Position numbers and translations under genes: made by a program | The notes under the pieces: model-generated | Told to the model about the DNA's origin: nothing | Database searches by the model: none | The model's input: only the letters and a program-made list of their open reading frames with translations | From: Rothia nasimurium | GTDB lineage: Bacteria > Actinomycetota > Actinomycetes > Actinomycetales > Micrococcaceae | Reading direction: 5' to 3' | NCBI RefSeq assembly: GCF_928392795.1 | Contig: NZ_CAKMTJ010000010.1 | Location: 1-64,000 of the forward strand | DNA: 64,000 nucleotides | Shown here: piece after piece, positions 18,687 to 26,094 of the stretch | Position numbering within the stretch: position 1 is the stretch's first letter | How the letters are laid out: each line of letters begins with the position of its first letter

Positions 18687-18692
18687 TAGACT
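18687..18692 (+). promoter_or_regulatory. Leaderless -10 box of the SRPBCC gene
   Basis: TAGACT ends 7 bases before the ATG at 18700 and no ribosome site is present, as expected for a leaderless mRNA. Confidence 0.55.
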
Positions 18693-18699
18693 AGTTGAT

Positions 18700-19155
18700 A
18701 TGACAAATACTTTTCTCACTCGCTCCACCGTTATCAACGCGCCCCTTGAGCGCGTCCGCTCCCTGCTTGAGGACCTGCACGCCTGGGAAGACTGGTCGCC
18801 CTGGCAGGAGCTAGACCCCGCCATGCAGCAGACCTACTCGGGTGCCGAGAGAGGCGTCGGTGCAAAGATGGCCTGGGCTGGTAACAAGAAGGCCGGTGAG
18901 GGCCGCATGACCGTAGTGACGGTAGAGGACAACCTAGTTGAGGTTGATATTGAATTCATCAAGCCCTGGGCCGCTAAGAACCGTAGCCACTTCAAGCTGC
19001 AGCCTACCGAGGGCGGTACCGCAGTTGCCTGGTCGATGAGCGGCGAGCAGAACCTGATGATGAAGGTAATGTTCAAGGTCTTTAATATGCAAAAGCGTAT
19101 CGGTGCTGATTTTGAGCGCGGGCTGGCCCGCCTCAAAGCGGCAGCAGAGGGTTAG
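18700..19155 (+). CDS. SRPBCC-fold protein
   Basis: A 151-residue protein of the START/polyketide-cyclase-like helix-grip fold: an N-terminal strand ending N-A-P-L-E-R-V-R, a W-E-D-W-S-P-W segment after the first helices, and a C-terminal helix F-E-R-G-L-A-R-L-K. These proteins bind hydrophobic ligands or modify partner proteins, and the ligand is unknown here. It lies right after the pyk terminator with a leaderless promoter, so it is expressed separately. Confidence 0.8.
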   Translation: MTNTFLTRSTVINAPLERVRSLLEDLHAWEDWSPWQELDPAMQQTYSGAERGVGAKMAWAGNKKAGEGRMTVVTVEDNLVEVDIEFIKPWAAKNRSHFKLQPTEGGTAVAWSMSGEQNLMMKVMFKVFNMQKRIGADFERGLARLKAAAEG

Positions 19156-19173
19156 GACGCCTGCTGGCACCGC

Positions 19174-19202
19174 TTGCCTGTGGGAAAGTCCTTCGTCATA
19201 TA
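19174..19202 (+). promoter_or_regulatory. Candidate promoter for a small RNA
   Basis: TTGCCT (19174-19179) and CATATA (19197-19202) with 17-bp spacing, directly before a run of hairpins and with no downstream start codon and ribosome site. Confidence 0.4.
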
Positions 19203-19204
19203 GG

Positions 19205-19396
19205 GGTCACAGTTGCCTATTGTGATTGATGAATGAACTTTAACCTGACTGACAGGTGTAGACTTGTTGTGGTGATTCAGGACCGGAGATTTGGTTTTGA
19301 ATCGAACCGCCGTAGGAACCACAAGATCAAAGCCTGGCTTCGGTCTTGTCTCCTCACCAGCCCGCCTGCCCCATCACGGGGCGGGCGGGTTTTTTG
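19205..19396 (+). ncRNA. Candidate structured small RNA, about 190 nt
   Basis: There is no convincing reading frame, but successive foldable units occur: TCACA/TGTGA (19207-19225), ACCTG/CAGGT (19243-19257), an 11-bp stem GATTCAGGACC/GGTTTTGAATC (19274-19303) enclosed by TTGTGGT/ACCACAA (19267-19273 with 19318-19324), a competing ACAAGA/TCTTGT stem (19321-19349), and a strong intrinsic terminator (stem 19361-19389, then seven T). A promoter-like pair lies just upstream. No gene follows on this strand for 700 bp apart from an antisense tRNA, so this is not a leader. Not recognised as 6S, tmRNA, RNase P or SRP RNA. Confidence 0.55.
19361..19396 (+). terminator. Strong intrinsic terminator of the candidate small RNA
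   Basis: CCCGCCTGCCCC pairs with GGGGCGGGCGGG around ATCAC, followed by seven T. Confidence 0.85.
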
Positions 19397-19426
19397 GGTT
19401 AGCAGGACAGAAGGTGTGTCCCCACT

Positions 19427-19639
19427 CGCTAGAACACAAGAAAATCAGCCCCGCACGTTAGCCCCTGCCTGAAATGCAACCACCGAACCAAACGAGACGG
19501 AAAAACCAGAGCCGGAACCACCCGCGCCCGTGCCTGTGAGCGTGCACCAAATCGCCGAACGTGCACCGGGCAAATACACGCTCAGCGATATCACGCACGC
19601 TCACTTATGAAGGCAGACAGCACAAGGGCTGCACTGTGA
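19427..19639 (+). pseudogene. Possible decayed transposase N-terminus
   Basis: In one frame (codon boundary at 19466) the translation reads CLKCNHRTKRDGKTRAGTTR, which resembles the zinc-ribbon start C-x-x-C...K-x-G-x-T-x-x-G-T-x-R of several IS transposases (for example IS1249-like). No start codon is present, the frame ends at 19639, and the rest has no recognisable transposase features. The identification is weak. The remaining sequence to 19760 shows nothing else I can support. Confidence 0.25.
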
Positions 19640-19765
19640 GAAAACCCCCGGCAGTACCTGGCCAAGCCCGCACCGACATCAGCGCTCAGACCCACCTCAA
19701 AAATTCCCGGGGTGGGACACACTTTTCTGCCTATAACCCGCGAATAGGGCTCTCATGTCAACAAA

Positions 19766-19797
19766 AAACCCTCTCCCGTCAACGGGAGAGGGTTTGT
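19766..19797. terminator. Terminator of tRNA-Leu
   Basis: AAACCCTCTCCCG pairs with CGGGAGAGGGTTT; on the minus strand it is followed by a T run, 25 bp beyond the tRNA 3' end. Confidence 0.85.
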
Positions 19798-19819
19798 ATC
19801 GCTCTGACTAGGCGTTTTA

Positions 19820-19902
19820 TGGTGCCCAAGGTGGGACTCGAACCCACACTCCGAAGAACCGCATTTTGAGTGCGGCGCGTCTGCCAATTCCGCCACTTGG
19901 GC
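19820..19902 (-). tRNA. tRNA-Leu(CAA)
   Basis: The minus strand starts GCCCAAG and ends CTTGGGC-A-CCA, a perfect 7-bp acceptor stem with encoded CCA. The anticodon stem CCGCA/TGCGG holds the loop CTCAAAA, giving anticodon CAA (reads UUG). The T loop GGTTCGAGTCC is canonical and a short variable arm is present as in class II leucine tRNAs. It is transcribed convergently to the candidate small RNA. Confidence 0.96.
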
Positions 19903-20110
19903 AAGTGCGAAAGCTCTTCTACAATACACGTTTTTGCCCGCTAAAAGCCAATCGGCCCTCACCCTGGAAGAAAGAACCCGCCCCCGACTAAGATAGGAAT
20001 CGATGAGGGTACGCACCGTCACCCGTTGCATGCACGCCCACAAGGTTGTGCGCGTGCGAAAATAGATAGCGAACCTCAACTAAACGCTGAAACGACCTAA
20101 GGAGCAGGGT

Positions 20111-20725
20111 ATGTCAGAGCAGACCACCCAGGAGCCCGAGAACCACGATCAGCAGCCCGCACGCACCGTCGTCGTCGCTGAAGACGAGGCGCTGATTCGC
20201 CTCGACATCGTCGAAATCCTCAAAGACCAGGGCTTCAACGTCATCGCCGAAACCGACAACGGCAAAAAGGCTGTAGAACTGGCTGAGGAGCACCGCCCCG
20301 ACCTGGTGCTCATGGACGTCAACATGCCCATCATGGACGGCATCGAAGCAGCCGGCCAAATCAGCGAGAAGCAGCTGGCGCCGGTCGTCCTGCTCACCGC
20401 CTTCAGCCAGAAAGAACTGGTAGACCGTGCCACCGAAGCAGGCGCCATGGCCTACGTGGTTAAGCCCTTCACCCCCAACGACCTGATTCCCGCCATCGAG
20501 GTGGCAATTAGCCGCTACGAGCAGATCCGTGCCCTTCAGGATGAAGTCACCAGCATCAAGGAACAGTTCGAGACTCGCAAGCTGGTTGACCGCGCTAAGT
20601 CCCTGCTGATGACCAGGATGGGCTTGAGTGAGCCCGAGGCCTTCCGCTGGATTCAGAAGACCTCCATGGATCGCCGCCTCTCCATGCGCGAGGTCGCCGA
20701 AACCATCGTCAAGCAGGTTCAGTAG
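20111..20725 (+). CDS. pdtaR: ANTAR-domain response regulator (PdtaR type)
   Basis: A 204-residue cytoplasmic response regulator. The receiver domain (about residues 18-135) has the acidic pair in V-A-E-D-E, phosphoacceptor Asp69 in L-V-L-M-D-V-N and conserved Lys in V-V-K-P-F. The C-terminal ANTAR domain (about 140-203) has the R-A-K-x-x-L-M...E-A-F-R-W-I-Q signature that binds dual hairpins in nascent RNA to prevent termination. It matches the actinobacterial PdtaR, partner of the PdtaS sensor kinase, which is not in the window. AAGGAG precedes the ATG. Candidate targets would be paired hexaloop hairpins near terminators. Confidence 0.9.
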   Translation: MSEQTTQEPENHDQQPARTVVVAEDEALIRLDIVEILKDQGFNVIAETDNGKKAVELAEEHRPDLVLMDVNMPIMDGIEAAGQISEKQLAPVVLLTAFSQKELVDRATEAGAMAYVVKPFTPNDLIPAIEVAISRYEQIRALQDEVTSIKEQFETRKLVDRAKSLLMTRMGLSEPEAFRWIQKTSMDRRLSMREVAETIVKQVQ

Positions 20726-20747
20726 GGCAGCACCCCTAGCCTGTAAC

Positions 20748-20786
20748 AAAGCCCGCCCCAGCGTATTGCTGGAGCGGGCTTTGCTG
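20748..20786 (+). terminator. Terminator of the ANTAR regulator gene
   Basis: AAAGCCCGCCCCAGC pairs with GCTGGAGCGGGCTTT around a 5-base loop. Confidence 0.85.
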
Positions 20787-20800
20787 TATCAAAAGAAGGG

Positions 20801-20837
20801 GGGCGGACGCCTGCCGGTGGGGTAGGCGTCCGCCCCT
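20801..20837. terminator. Hairpin made of an inverted octamer pair
   Basis: GGGCGGACGCC and GGCGTCCGCCC form a stem, with T-rich ends on both strands (CCTTCTT, and CTTCTTTT on the minus strand). It lies between convergent genes and consists of two inverted copies of the dispersed GCGGACGC motif. Confidence 0.75.
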
Positions 20838-20849
20838 TCTTATGGGGTG

Positions 20850-21017
20850 TTAGAGGGCGTCCTTGTGGTCGCTCTTAGTTCCGATTCCCCAGAGGGTAAT
20901 GGCGGCGCTGATAGTCACAGCGGCCCACCAGAGGCCGCCCTGGCTCAGGGCCGTCACCGTGAAGATGAGGGTCAGTACCAGGAAGATATTGCCGATGAGT
21001 TTGCGGCGTGCGGTCAT
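20850..21017 (-). CDS. 55-residue membrane protein next to the symporter gene
   Basis: A small frame starting MTARRKLIGNIFLVLTLIFT and ending S-D-H-K-D-A-L, with two predicted membrane helices joined at S-Q-G-G-L-W-W. It starts 25 bp after the stop of the symporter gene on the same strand and has AAAGG 6 bases before the ATG. Codon use matches neighbours. Function unknown; it may be a small accessory subunit of the transporter, by analogy with other small partner proteins. This is inference from position. Confidence 0.65.
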   Translation of the reverse strand: MTARRKLIGNIFLVLTLIFTVTALSQGGLWWAAVTISAAITLWGIGTKSDHKDAL

Positions 21018-21041
21018 GGTGGGCCTTTCGTGAACTGGAGG

Positions 21042-22310
21042 TTAGTGGGCTGCTGCCAGGCTGCCGTCGCGCTCGTCGGCCTCGGGCAGGTCGTCCTCGT
21101 CCGCGCCGAAGGCCTTAGCCACGCGCTCGGTGAGTGAGGCGATAGCGGCGTCGCCGGTGACGTTGGTGGCGGTGCCAAAGGAGTCCTGGGCCAGGTAAAG
21201 GGCAATCATCAGGGCAATCATGGACTCATCGAAGCCCAGCATGGACTGGAGCAGGCCGATAGCGGTCATCACGGCGCCGCCGGGCACGCCGGGGGCTGCA
21301 ACCATCATGAGGCCCAGAACCAGAACCACGGGGATCATGGCGGTGAAGCTGAGGGAGCCGCTGGTCATGTACACCACGGCAACCGCGCAGGAGGTAATGG
21401 TAATCATGGAGCCTGAGAGGTGGATGGTGGCGCAGAGGGGGATTGCGAAGTCCACGATCTTGCCCTTGATACCCACGTTCTTAGCGGACGCCACGGTCAC
21501 GGGGATGGTGGCGGCTGATGACTGGGTGCCGATTGCGGTGAAGTAGGCGGGCAGCATACCGCGCAGCATGGTGATGGGGTTGCGCTTGGAGACGGCGCCG
21601 GCGACAGTGTACTGGATAGCCAGCATGACCCAGTGCAGGATGATGACCATGATGAAGACCTTGCCGAAGACCGCAAGAATCTGGCCGACCTGGCCTGCCA
21701 TGGTCATGTTGGCGAAGACGCCGACGATGTGGACGGGCAGCAGGGGGATGATGACGTAGCCCAGGAGCTTTTCGATGATGGTCTGGAAGTCCTGGAAGAG
21801 GTTCAGCATGTTCTTGCTGTTCAGGGCGGTGATGCCCAGGCCCATGATGAAGGCCAGAATCAGGGCGCTCATGACCGACATGATGGGGTCAAGGGTGAAT
21901 TCCAGGTAGCCGGCTGAGAGGGCTTCTTCGGGGTTTTCGAAGGCGGTGAGCTGCTGGCCCCTAAGGATGATGGGGTAGAGGAAGTGGGCCACGGTCACGG
22001 CAAGGAAGCCCGCTGCGATAGATGAAGCGTAGGAGAGACCTACGGTGGTGCCGAGCAGTTTGCCTGCGCCCTTGGCCAGTGAGCCTATACCGGGCACGAT
22101 GAAGCCGATGATAATCAGCGGAATCGCGAAGCTCAGGAAGGCGCTAAAGACGGTGGAGAAGGAGACAAAGAGCTGGACGACGAAGTCGGTGGGAATGGCT
22201 GTTCCCAGGGCGTCGTTGATGCCGGAGATAAGGCCGGGGGTGAAGGCACCGATGAGGATACCGCCGATGATTGCGACGATAATCCACACGAGCAGAGGAA
22301 TCTTCTTCAT
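21042..22310 (-). CDS. Dicarboxylate/amino acid:cation symporter (DAACS family)
   Basis: A 422-residue inner-membrane carrier that takes up acidic amino acids or C4-dicarboxylates, or neutral amino acids in some members, with Na+ or H+. It has about eight helices plus re-entrant loops; the Ser-rich hairpin G-T-Q-S-S-A-A-T-I-P and the later A-P-G-V-P-G-G-A-V and D-x-x-x-T-x-x-N-V-T-G-D motifs are those of the family. The substrate cannot be fixed from sequence. A short acidic C-terminal tail is present. A 55-residue membrane protein gene follows in the same direction. Confidence 0.88.
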   Translation of the reverse strand: MKKIPLLVWIIVAIIGGILIGAFTPGLISGINDALGTAIPTDFVVQLFVSFSTVFSAFLSFAIPLIIIGFIVPGIGSLAKGAGKLLGTTVGLSYASSIAAGFLAVTVAHFLYPIILRGQQLTAFENPEEALSAGYLEFTLDPIMSVMSALILAFIMGLGITALNSKNMLNLFQDFQTIIEKLLGYVIIPLLPVHIVGVFANMTMAGQVGQILAVFGKVFIMVIILHWVMLAIQYTVAGAVSKRNPITMLRGMLPAYFTAIGTQSSAATIPVTVASAKNVGIKGKIVDFAIPLCATIHLSGSMITITSCAVAVVYMTSGSLSFTAMIPVVLVLGLMMVAAPGVPGGAVMTAIGLLQSMLGFDESMIALMIALYLAQDSFGTATNVTGDAAIASLTERVAKAFGADEDDLPEADERDGSLAAAH

Positions 22311-22438
22311 GGGGTTCCTTGGTGTTGTGTGGTCTTGTGTGCGTTTGCACGGACTGCCAGTTTATCAGGACGCTGCCAGAGGCGCCCGGAGCTAAGGGGC
22401 GGACGCCGGGGCTGAGGTAGATAGCTAGGGGCAGATTG

Positions 22439-22867
22439 CTAGGGCAGGTCGATGATGTTGTTGGTAATGCGGGCGGTAGCAATGAGCTTGCCCGTCTCGT
22501 CAGTGATATCGATGGCGTGGACGCAGACGGTGCGGCCCAGCTTGACTGCCCGGCAGGTCGCGGTGACGGTTCCGGAACGAACCGAGCGCAGGTGGGTGAT
22601 GTTTAAATCAACGCCCACAGCAGCCTTCTTCTGCTCTGCCACCGAAAGAAAAGCGGAAATAGATCCCAGGGTTTCTGCCAGGGCGGCAGAAGCACCCCCG
22701 TGAAGCAGGCCCACCGGCTGGGTGTTGCCCTCCACCGGCATGGTGGCGACGGTCAGTTCGGGGGAGGCTTCGAGAATCGTGATGCCCAGCTTCTGCGCCA
22801 GGGCCCCCGCGCCTAGCCGTTCAAGTATCTGCTGGTAGCGGGCGTCCTGCTCCCGGGTCTCGGTCAT
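22439..22867 (-). CDS. PaaI-type hotdog thioesterase
   Basis: A 142-residue hotdog-fold acyl-CoA thioesterase. The conserved G-L-L-H-G-G-A-S-A-A-L-A-E-T segment (about residues 53-66) carries the HGG motif and the acidic catalytic residue of the PaaI family. Usual length. An AAGGAG site lies 5 bases upstream of the ATG. It is divergent from polA, with the two starts 78 bp apart. Substrate unknown; phenylacetyl-CoA, aromatic or menaquinone-pathway acyl-CoAs are family options. Confidence 0.85.
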   Translation of the reverse strand: MTETREQDARYQQILERLGAGALAQKLGITILEASPELTVATMPVEGNTQPVGLLHGGASAALAETLGSISAFLSVAEQKKAAVGVDLNITHLRSVRSGTVTATCRAVKLGRTVCVHAIDITDETGKLIATARITNNIIDLP

Positions 22868-22945
22868 GGGTGCTCCTTAGAAAATAGGGGGAGATTGTCT
22901 GCCTTCAATCGTAGGGCAGGGGCAGACGGTAGGATGGTAGGCGTG

Positions 22946-25765
22946 ATGACTAGACCTGAAACTTCTGCACCTGCACCCGGTAAGCTCATGCTCATTGACG
23001 GGCATTCCCTGGCGTTCCGTTCTTTCTACGGCACCCCGGTGGATGTCTTTGTGAATGCTGAGGGCCAGCACACCAACGCGGTCCATGGCTTCCTCTCAAC
23101 CCTGATTTCTCTGATTAAAAATGAGCAGCCCAGCCACATTATTGTGGCCTTTGACCTCTCTGGCGGAACCTTCCGCACCGAGGAATACGGTGAGTATAAG
23201 GGTGGGCGTAATGAAACCCCACAGGAGTTCTTTGGTCAGATTGAGCTGATTCAGAAGGCCCTGGCGGCCCTGAACATTCCTTCGGTGACCCTGCCGCGCT
23301 ATGAGGCTGACGATATTGTCGCTACCTACACCCGTCAGGGGCGGGAGGCTGGCTTTGAGGTGCAGATTGTGTCGGGTGACCGCGATGCCTTCCAGCTGGT
23401 GACCGATACCGTTACTGTGCTGTACCCGGTCACGACCGGCCCTACCAAGGGTATCCGCTACATGACCCCGGCTGCCGTCGAGGAAAAGTATAAGGTTGCA
23501 CCTCACCTTTACCCCGATCTTGCTGCCCTCACTGGTGAGCAGGCGGACAACCTGCCGGGCGTGCCCGGTGTGGGCCCTGGCTTTGCCGCCAAGTGGATTA
23601 ACGAATACGGCGATCTCAAGGGTGTGCTGGACAATGCCGAGAAGATTAAGGGTAAGAAGGGTGAGGCCCTGCGCGAGCATATCGACGACGTGCTGCGCAA
23701 TCGCCGCCTCAACCGCCTGGTGGACGACCTTGACCTGCCTGTAACCCTTGATGATGCCAAGGGCTACGGCCCTAACGCTGAGGAGCTTGAAGAGCTCTTT
23801 GATTACCTGGAGTTCAATTCTATTCGCAAGCGCGTCGCTGAGCTCTTTGAGGGCATGCAGCAAGCTACACCTGCGGTTGAGATTGATATTGAAATGGTTG
23901 AGACCCTCACCAGCGCGGACGACCTCACCGCCTTCCTGGCGGCTGCCCCCGAAGCGCTCGCGGCGGTTGAACGGTCGGTCGAAGTACCTGAACGCCTGGC
24001 GCAGGCCATCACCCTCTGGCCTGTGGTTGATGAGCAGGCCGGTGAAAAGGGGGTGGCCCACGGCCAGGCCCTGCACGGCCTCATGCTGGTTGCCGGTGCC
24101 CGCGCAGCCTACCTTGATTTTGAGAAGCAGGCGGACGGCATCCGCACGGCTCTGCGCGACTGGCTGGGGGACGCGTCCGCCCCCAAAATCACCTTCGATG
24201 TTAAGCAGAACTTTAAGTCGCTAGCCGCCTACGACCTGCCCCTAGCAGGCGTCATCGAAGACCCGGTGCTCTCGTCCTACGTCTGTGGCTTCATTCCCAC
24301 CGCCCGCCGCCGCGGTCACCGCGAGATGCTCGAAGACCTCACCCGCGACTACCTGGGGCAGACCTACCCGGCCGCTCCCGAACAGGAAGACCAGGGGGAG
24401 CTCTTCTCGCTCGAACCTACCATCGATACCGACTACCAGGCTCTTGCTGCCCGCTACGTCCAAGAACTGGCCTACGCTCTGCATCTCGATCTGGTGGCTA
24501 AAAATCAGCTCGGCCTCTATGAAGAAATTGAGCTGCCGGCTGCGTCCGCCCTGGCCCGCATGGAAATCGCCGGTGTAGCAATCGACGCCAGCGCCATCTC
24601 GGAACTCAAGGGCTACTACGGCGAACACGTCACCCGCGCCACCGACGCGGCCTACGAGATTCTGGGTCACGAGGTCAACCTTTCGTCCCCCAAGCAGCTG
24701 CAGGGCGTCCTCTTCGACGAGCTGGGCCTGCCGACCACCCGCAAGCTCAAGAGCGGCTACTCCACCGACGCCGACTCGCTTGCGGGAATCCTCGGCCAGG
24801 TAGACCCCGACAGCCAGGGGGCCTCCTTCCTGGGCGAGCTGCAAACCTACCGCGACTACACCAAGCTCAAGCAGACCGTTGAAGGGCTGGGTAAGGCAAC
24901 CGCAGCGGACGGCCGCATCCACACCACCTACCAGCAGAATGTCGCAGCTACCGGTCGCCTCTCGTCAACCGACCCCAACCTGCAGAACATCCCGATTCGC
25001 ACCGAAGAAGGCCGCAAGATCCGCGACGCCTTTGTTGTGGCACCCGAGCCGGTCGACGGCACCGACTACACCACCCTGCTGACCGCCGACTACTCCCAGA
25101 TCGAAATGCGCATCATGGTGCACCTGTCGGACGACGAAGACCTCATCGCCGCTTACCAGGCGGGGGAGGACCTGCACCGCTTTGTTGGCTCAGAGGTGTT
25201 CGGGGTAGCGCCAGAAGATGTGACCCCCGAGATGCGCTCTAGGGTCAAGGCCATGAGCTACGGCCTTGCCTACGGCCTCTCACCCTTCGGCCTGTCAAAG
25301 CAGTTGGGCATTAGCGTGGACGAAGCGACCAGCCTGCGCACCAACTACTTCCAGCGCTTTGGTAAGGTCGGCAGGTTCCTGCGCTCCATCGTGCGCGAGG
25401 CCCACAAGACCGGCTACACCGAGACCATGTTTGGCCGCCGCCGCGCCCTGCCCGACCTGGCCTCGTCCAACCGTCAGCGCCGTGAAGCCGCCGAACGCGC
25501 AGCCCTCAACTCACCCATTCAGGGCACGGCCGCCGACATCATCAAAATCGCCATGATCAACATCGACGAGCGCCTTCGCCGCGAAAACCTCGCCAGCCGC
25601 ATGCTCCTGCAGGTGCACGACGAACTGATCCTCGAAGTTGCCGCGGGTGAAGAAAAGCTCGCCGAGGCAATCCTGGTTGAAGAAATGAGCGGGGCCGCCT
25701 CCCTGCGTGTCCCCCTGGACGTCCAGGTTGGCTGGGGCCGCTCCTGGCACGAGGCAGGGCACTAG
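22946..25765 (+). CDS. polA: DNA polymerase I
   Basis: Repair and Okazaki-fragment-processing polymerase. The 939-residue protein has an N-terminal 5'-3' exonuclease domain (about 1-300, with I-D-G-H-S-L-A and Y-K-G-G-R), a central 3'-5' exonuclease-like region without the D-x-E catalytic motif (so proofreading is probably absent, as usual in Actinomycetota), and a C-terminal polymerase domain with motif A D-Y-S-Q-I-E-M-R and motif C Q-V-H-D-E. The start MTRPETSAPA was chosen; a TAGGAT box at 22930-22935 is so close that the mRNA would be nearly leaderless. An earlier in-frame ATG exists at 22934. Confidence 0.96.
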   Translation: MTRPETSAPAPGKLMLIDGHSLAFRSFYGTPVDVFVNAEGQHTNAVHGFLSTLISLIKNEQPSHIIVAFDLSGGTFRTEEYGEYKGGRNETPQEFFGQIELIQKALAALNIPSVTLPRYEADDIVATYTRQGREAGFEVQIVSGDRDAFQLVTDTVTVLYPVTTGPTKGIRYMTPAAVEEKYKVAPHLYPDLAALTGEQADNLPGVPGVGPGFAAKWINEYGDLKGVLDNAEKIKGKKGEALREHIDDVLRNRRLNRLVDDLDLPVTLDDAKGYGPNAEELEELFDYLEFNSIRKRVAELFEGMQQATPAVEIDIEMVETLTSADDLTAFLAAAPEALAAVERSVEVPERLAQAITLWPVVDEQAGEKGVAHGQALHGLMLVAGARAAYLDFEKQADGIRTALRDWLGDASAPKITFDVKQNFKSLAAYDLPLAGVIEDPVLSSYVCGFIPTARRRGHREMLEDLTRDYLGQTYPAAPEQEDQGELFSLEPTIDTDYQALAARYVQELAYALHLDLVAKNQLGLYEEIELPAASALARMEIAGVAIDASAISELKGYYGEHVTRATDAAYEILGHEVNLSSPKQLQGVLFDELGLPTTRKLKSGYSTDADSLAGILGQVDPDSQGASFLGELQTYRDYTKLKQTVEGLGKATAADGRIHTTYQQNVAATGRLSSTDPNLQNIPIRTEEGRKIRDAFVVAPEPVDGTDYTTLLTADYSQIEMRIMVHLSDDEDLIAAYQAGEDLHRFVGSEVFGVAPEDVTPEMRSRVKAMSYGLAYGLSPFGLSKQLGISVDEATSLRTNYFQRFGKVGRFLRSIVREAHKTGYTETMFGRRRALPDLASSNRQRREAAERAALNSPIQGTAADIIKIAMINIDERLRRENLASRMLLQVHDELILEVAAGEEKLAEAILVEEMSGAASLRVPLDVQVGWGRSWHEAGH

Positions 25766-25875
25766 CAGGGCGGGCAAAAGGTGCGCGGACGCCGGTGCAA
25801 CACACCCGGGCGCGGGTTAAGACCAACATCACCCCACTTTCCCGTGAACACGCGGTGAAAACGCCCACCAAACCA

Positions 25876-25904
25876 TTGACCGGCACACGCACGCGCCCTA
25901 GACT
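25876..25904 (+). promoter_or_regulatory. Promoter of rpsA
   Basis: TTGACC (25876-25881) and TAGACT (25899-25904), 17 bp apart. Transcription would begin near 25911, leaving a leader of about 185 nt before rpsA. Ribosomal protein S1 often represses its own translation through the leader. No other gene is seen between polA and rpsA (329 bp). Confidence 0.65.
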
Positions 25905-26094
25905 TGAATCTGTGCGTGTACAGTGCCCGCTTTGGCGTGCGCCGCATCCGCACATCATATTGTCCGTATCAACGCTCAATACAGAGAACCATGCGGACCT
26001 TACCCCGCCCACAGCCACAAGCTACACCGCGGGACCCAGTAAGGCCCTGCCTGTATTGACCTAGAAAACTATCCATATTGGAGCCCTACTCTCT

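Noticed and set aside
19299..19325. T-box-like TCGAACCGCCG segment in the candidate small RNA
   Set aside because: The T-box bulge consensus is not matched and no aminoacyl-tRNA synthetase or amino-acid gene follows.
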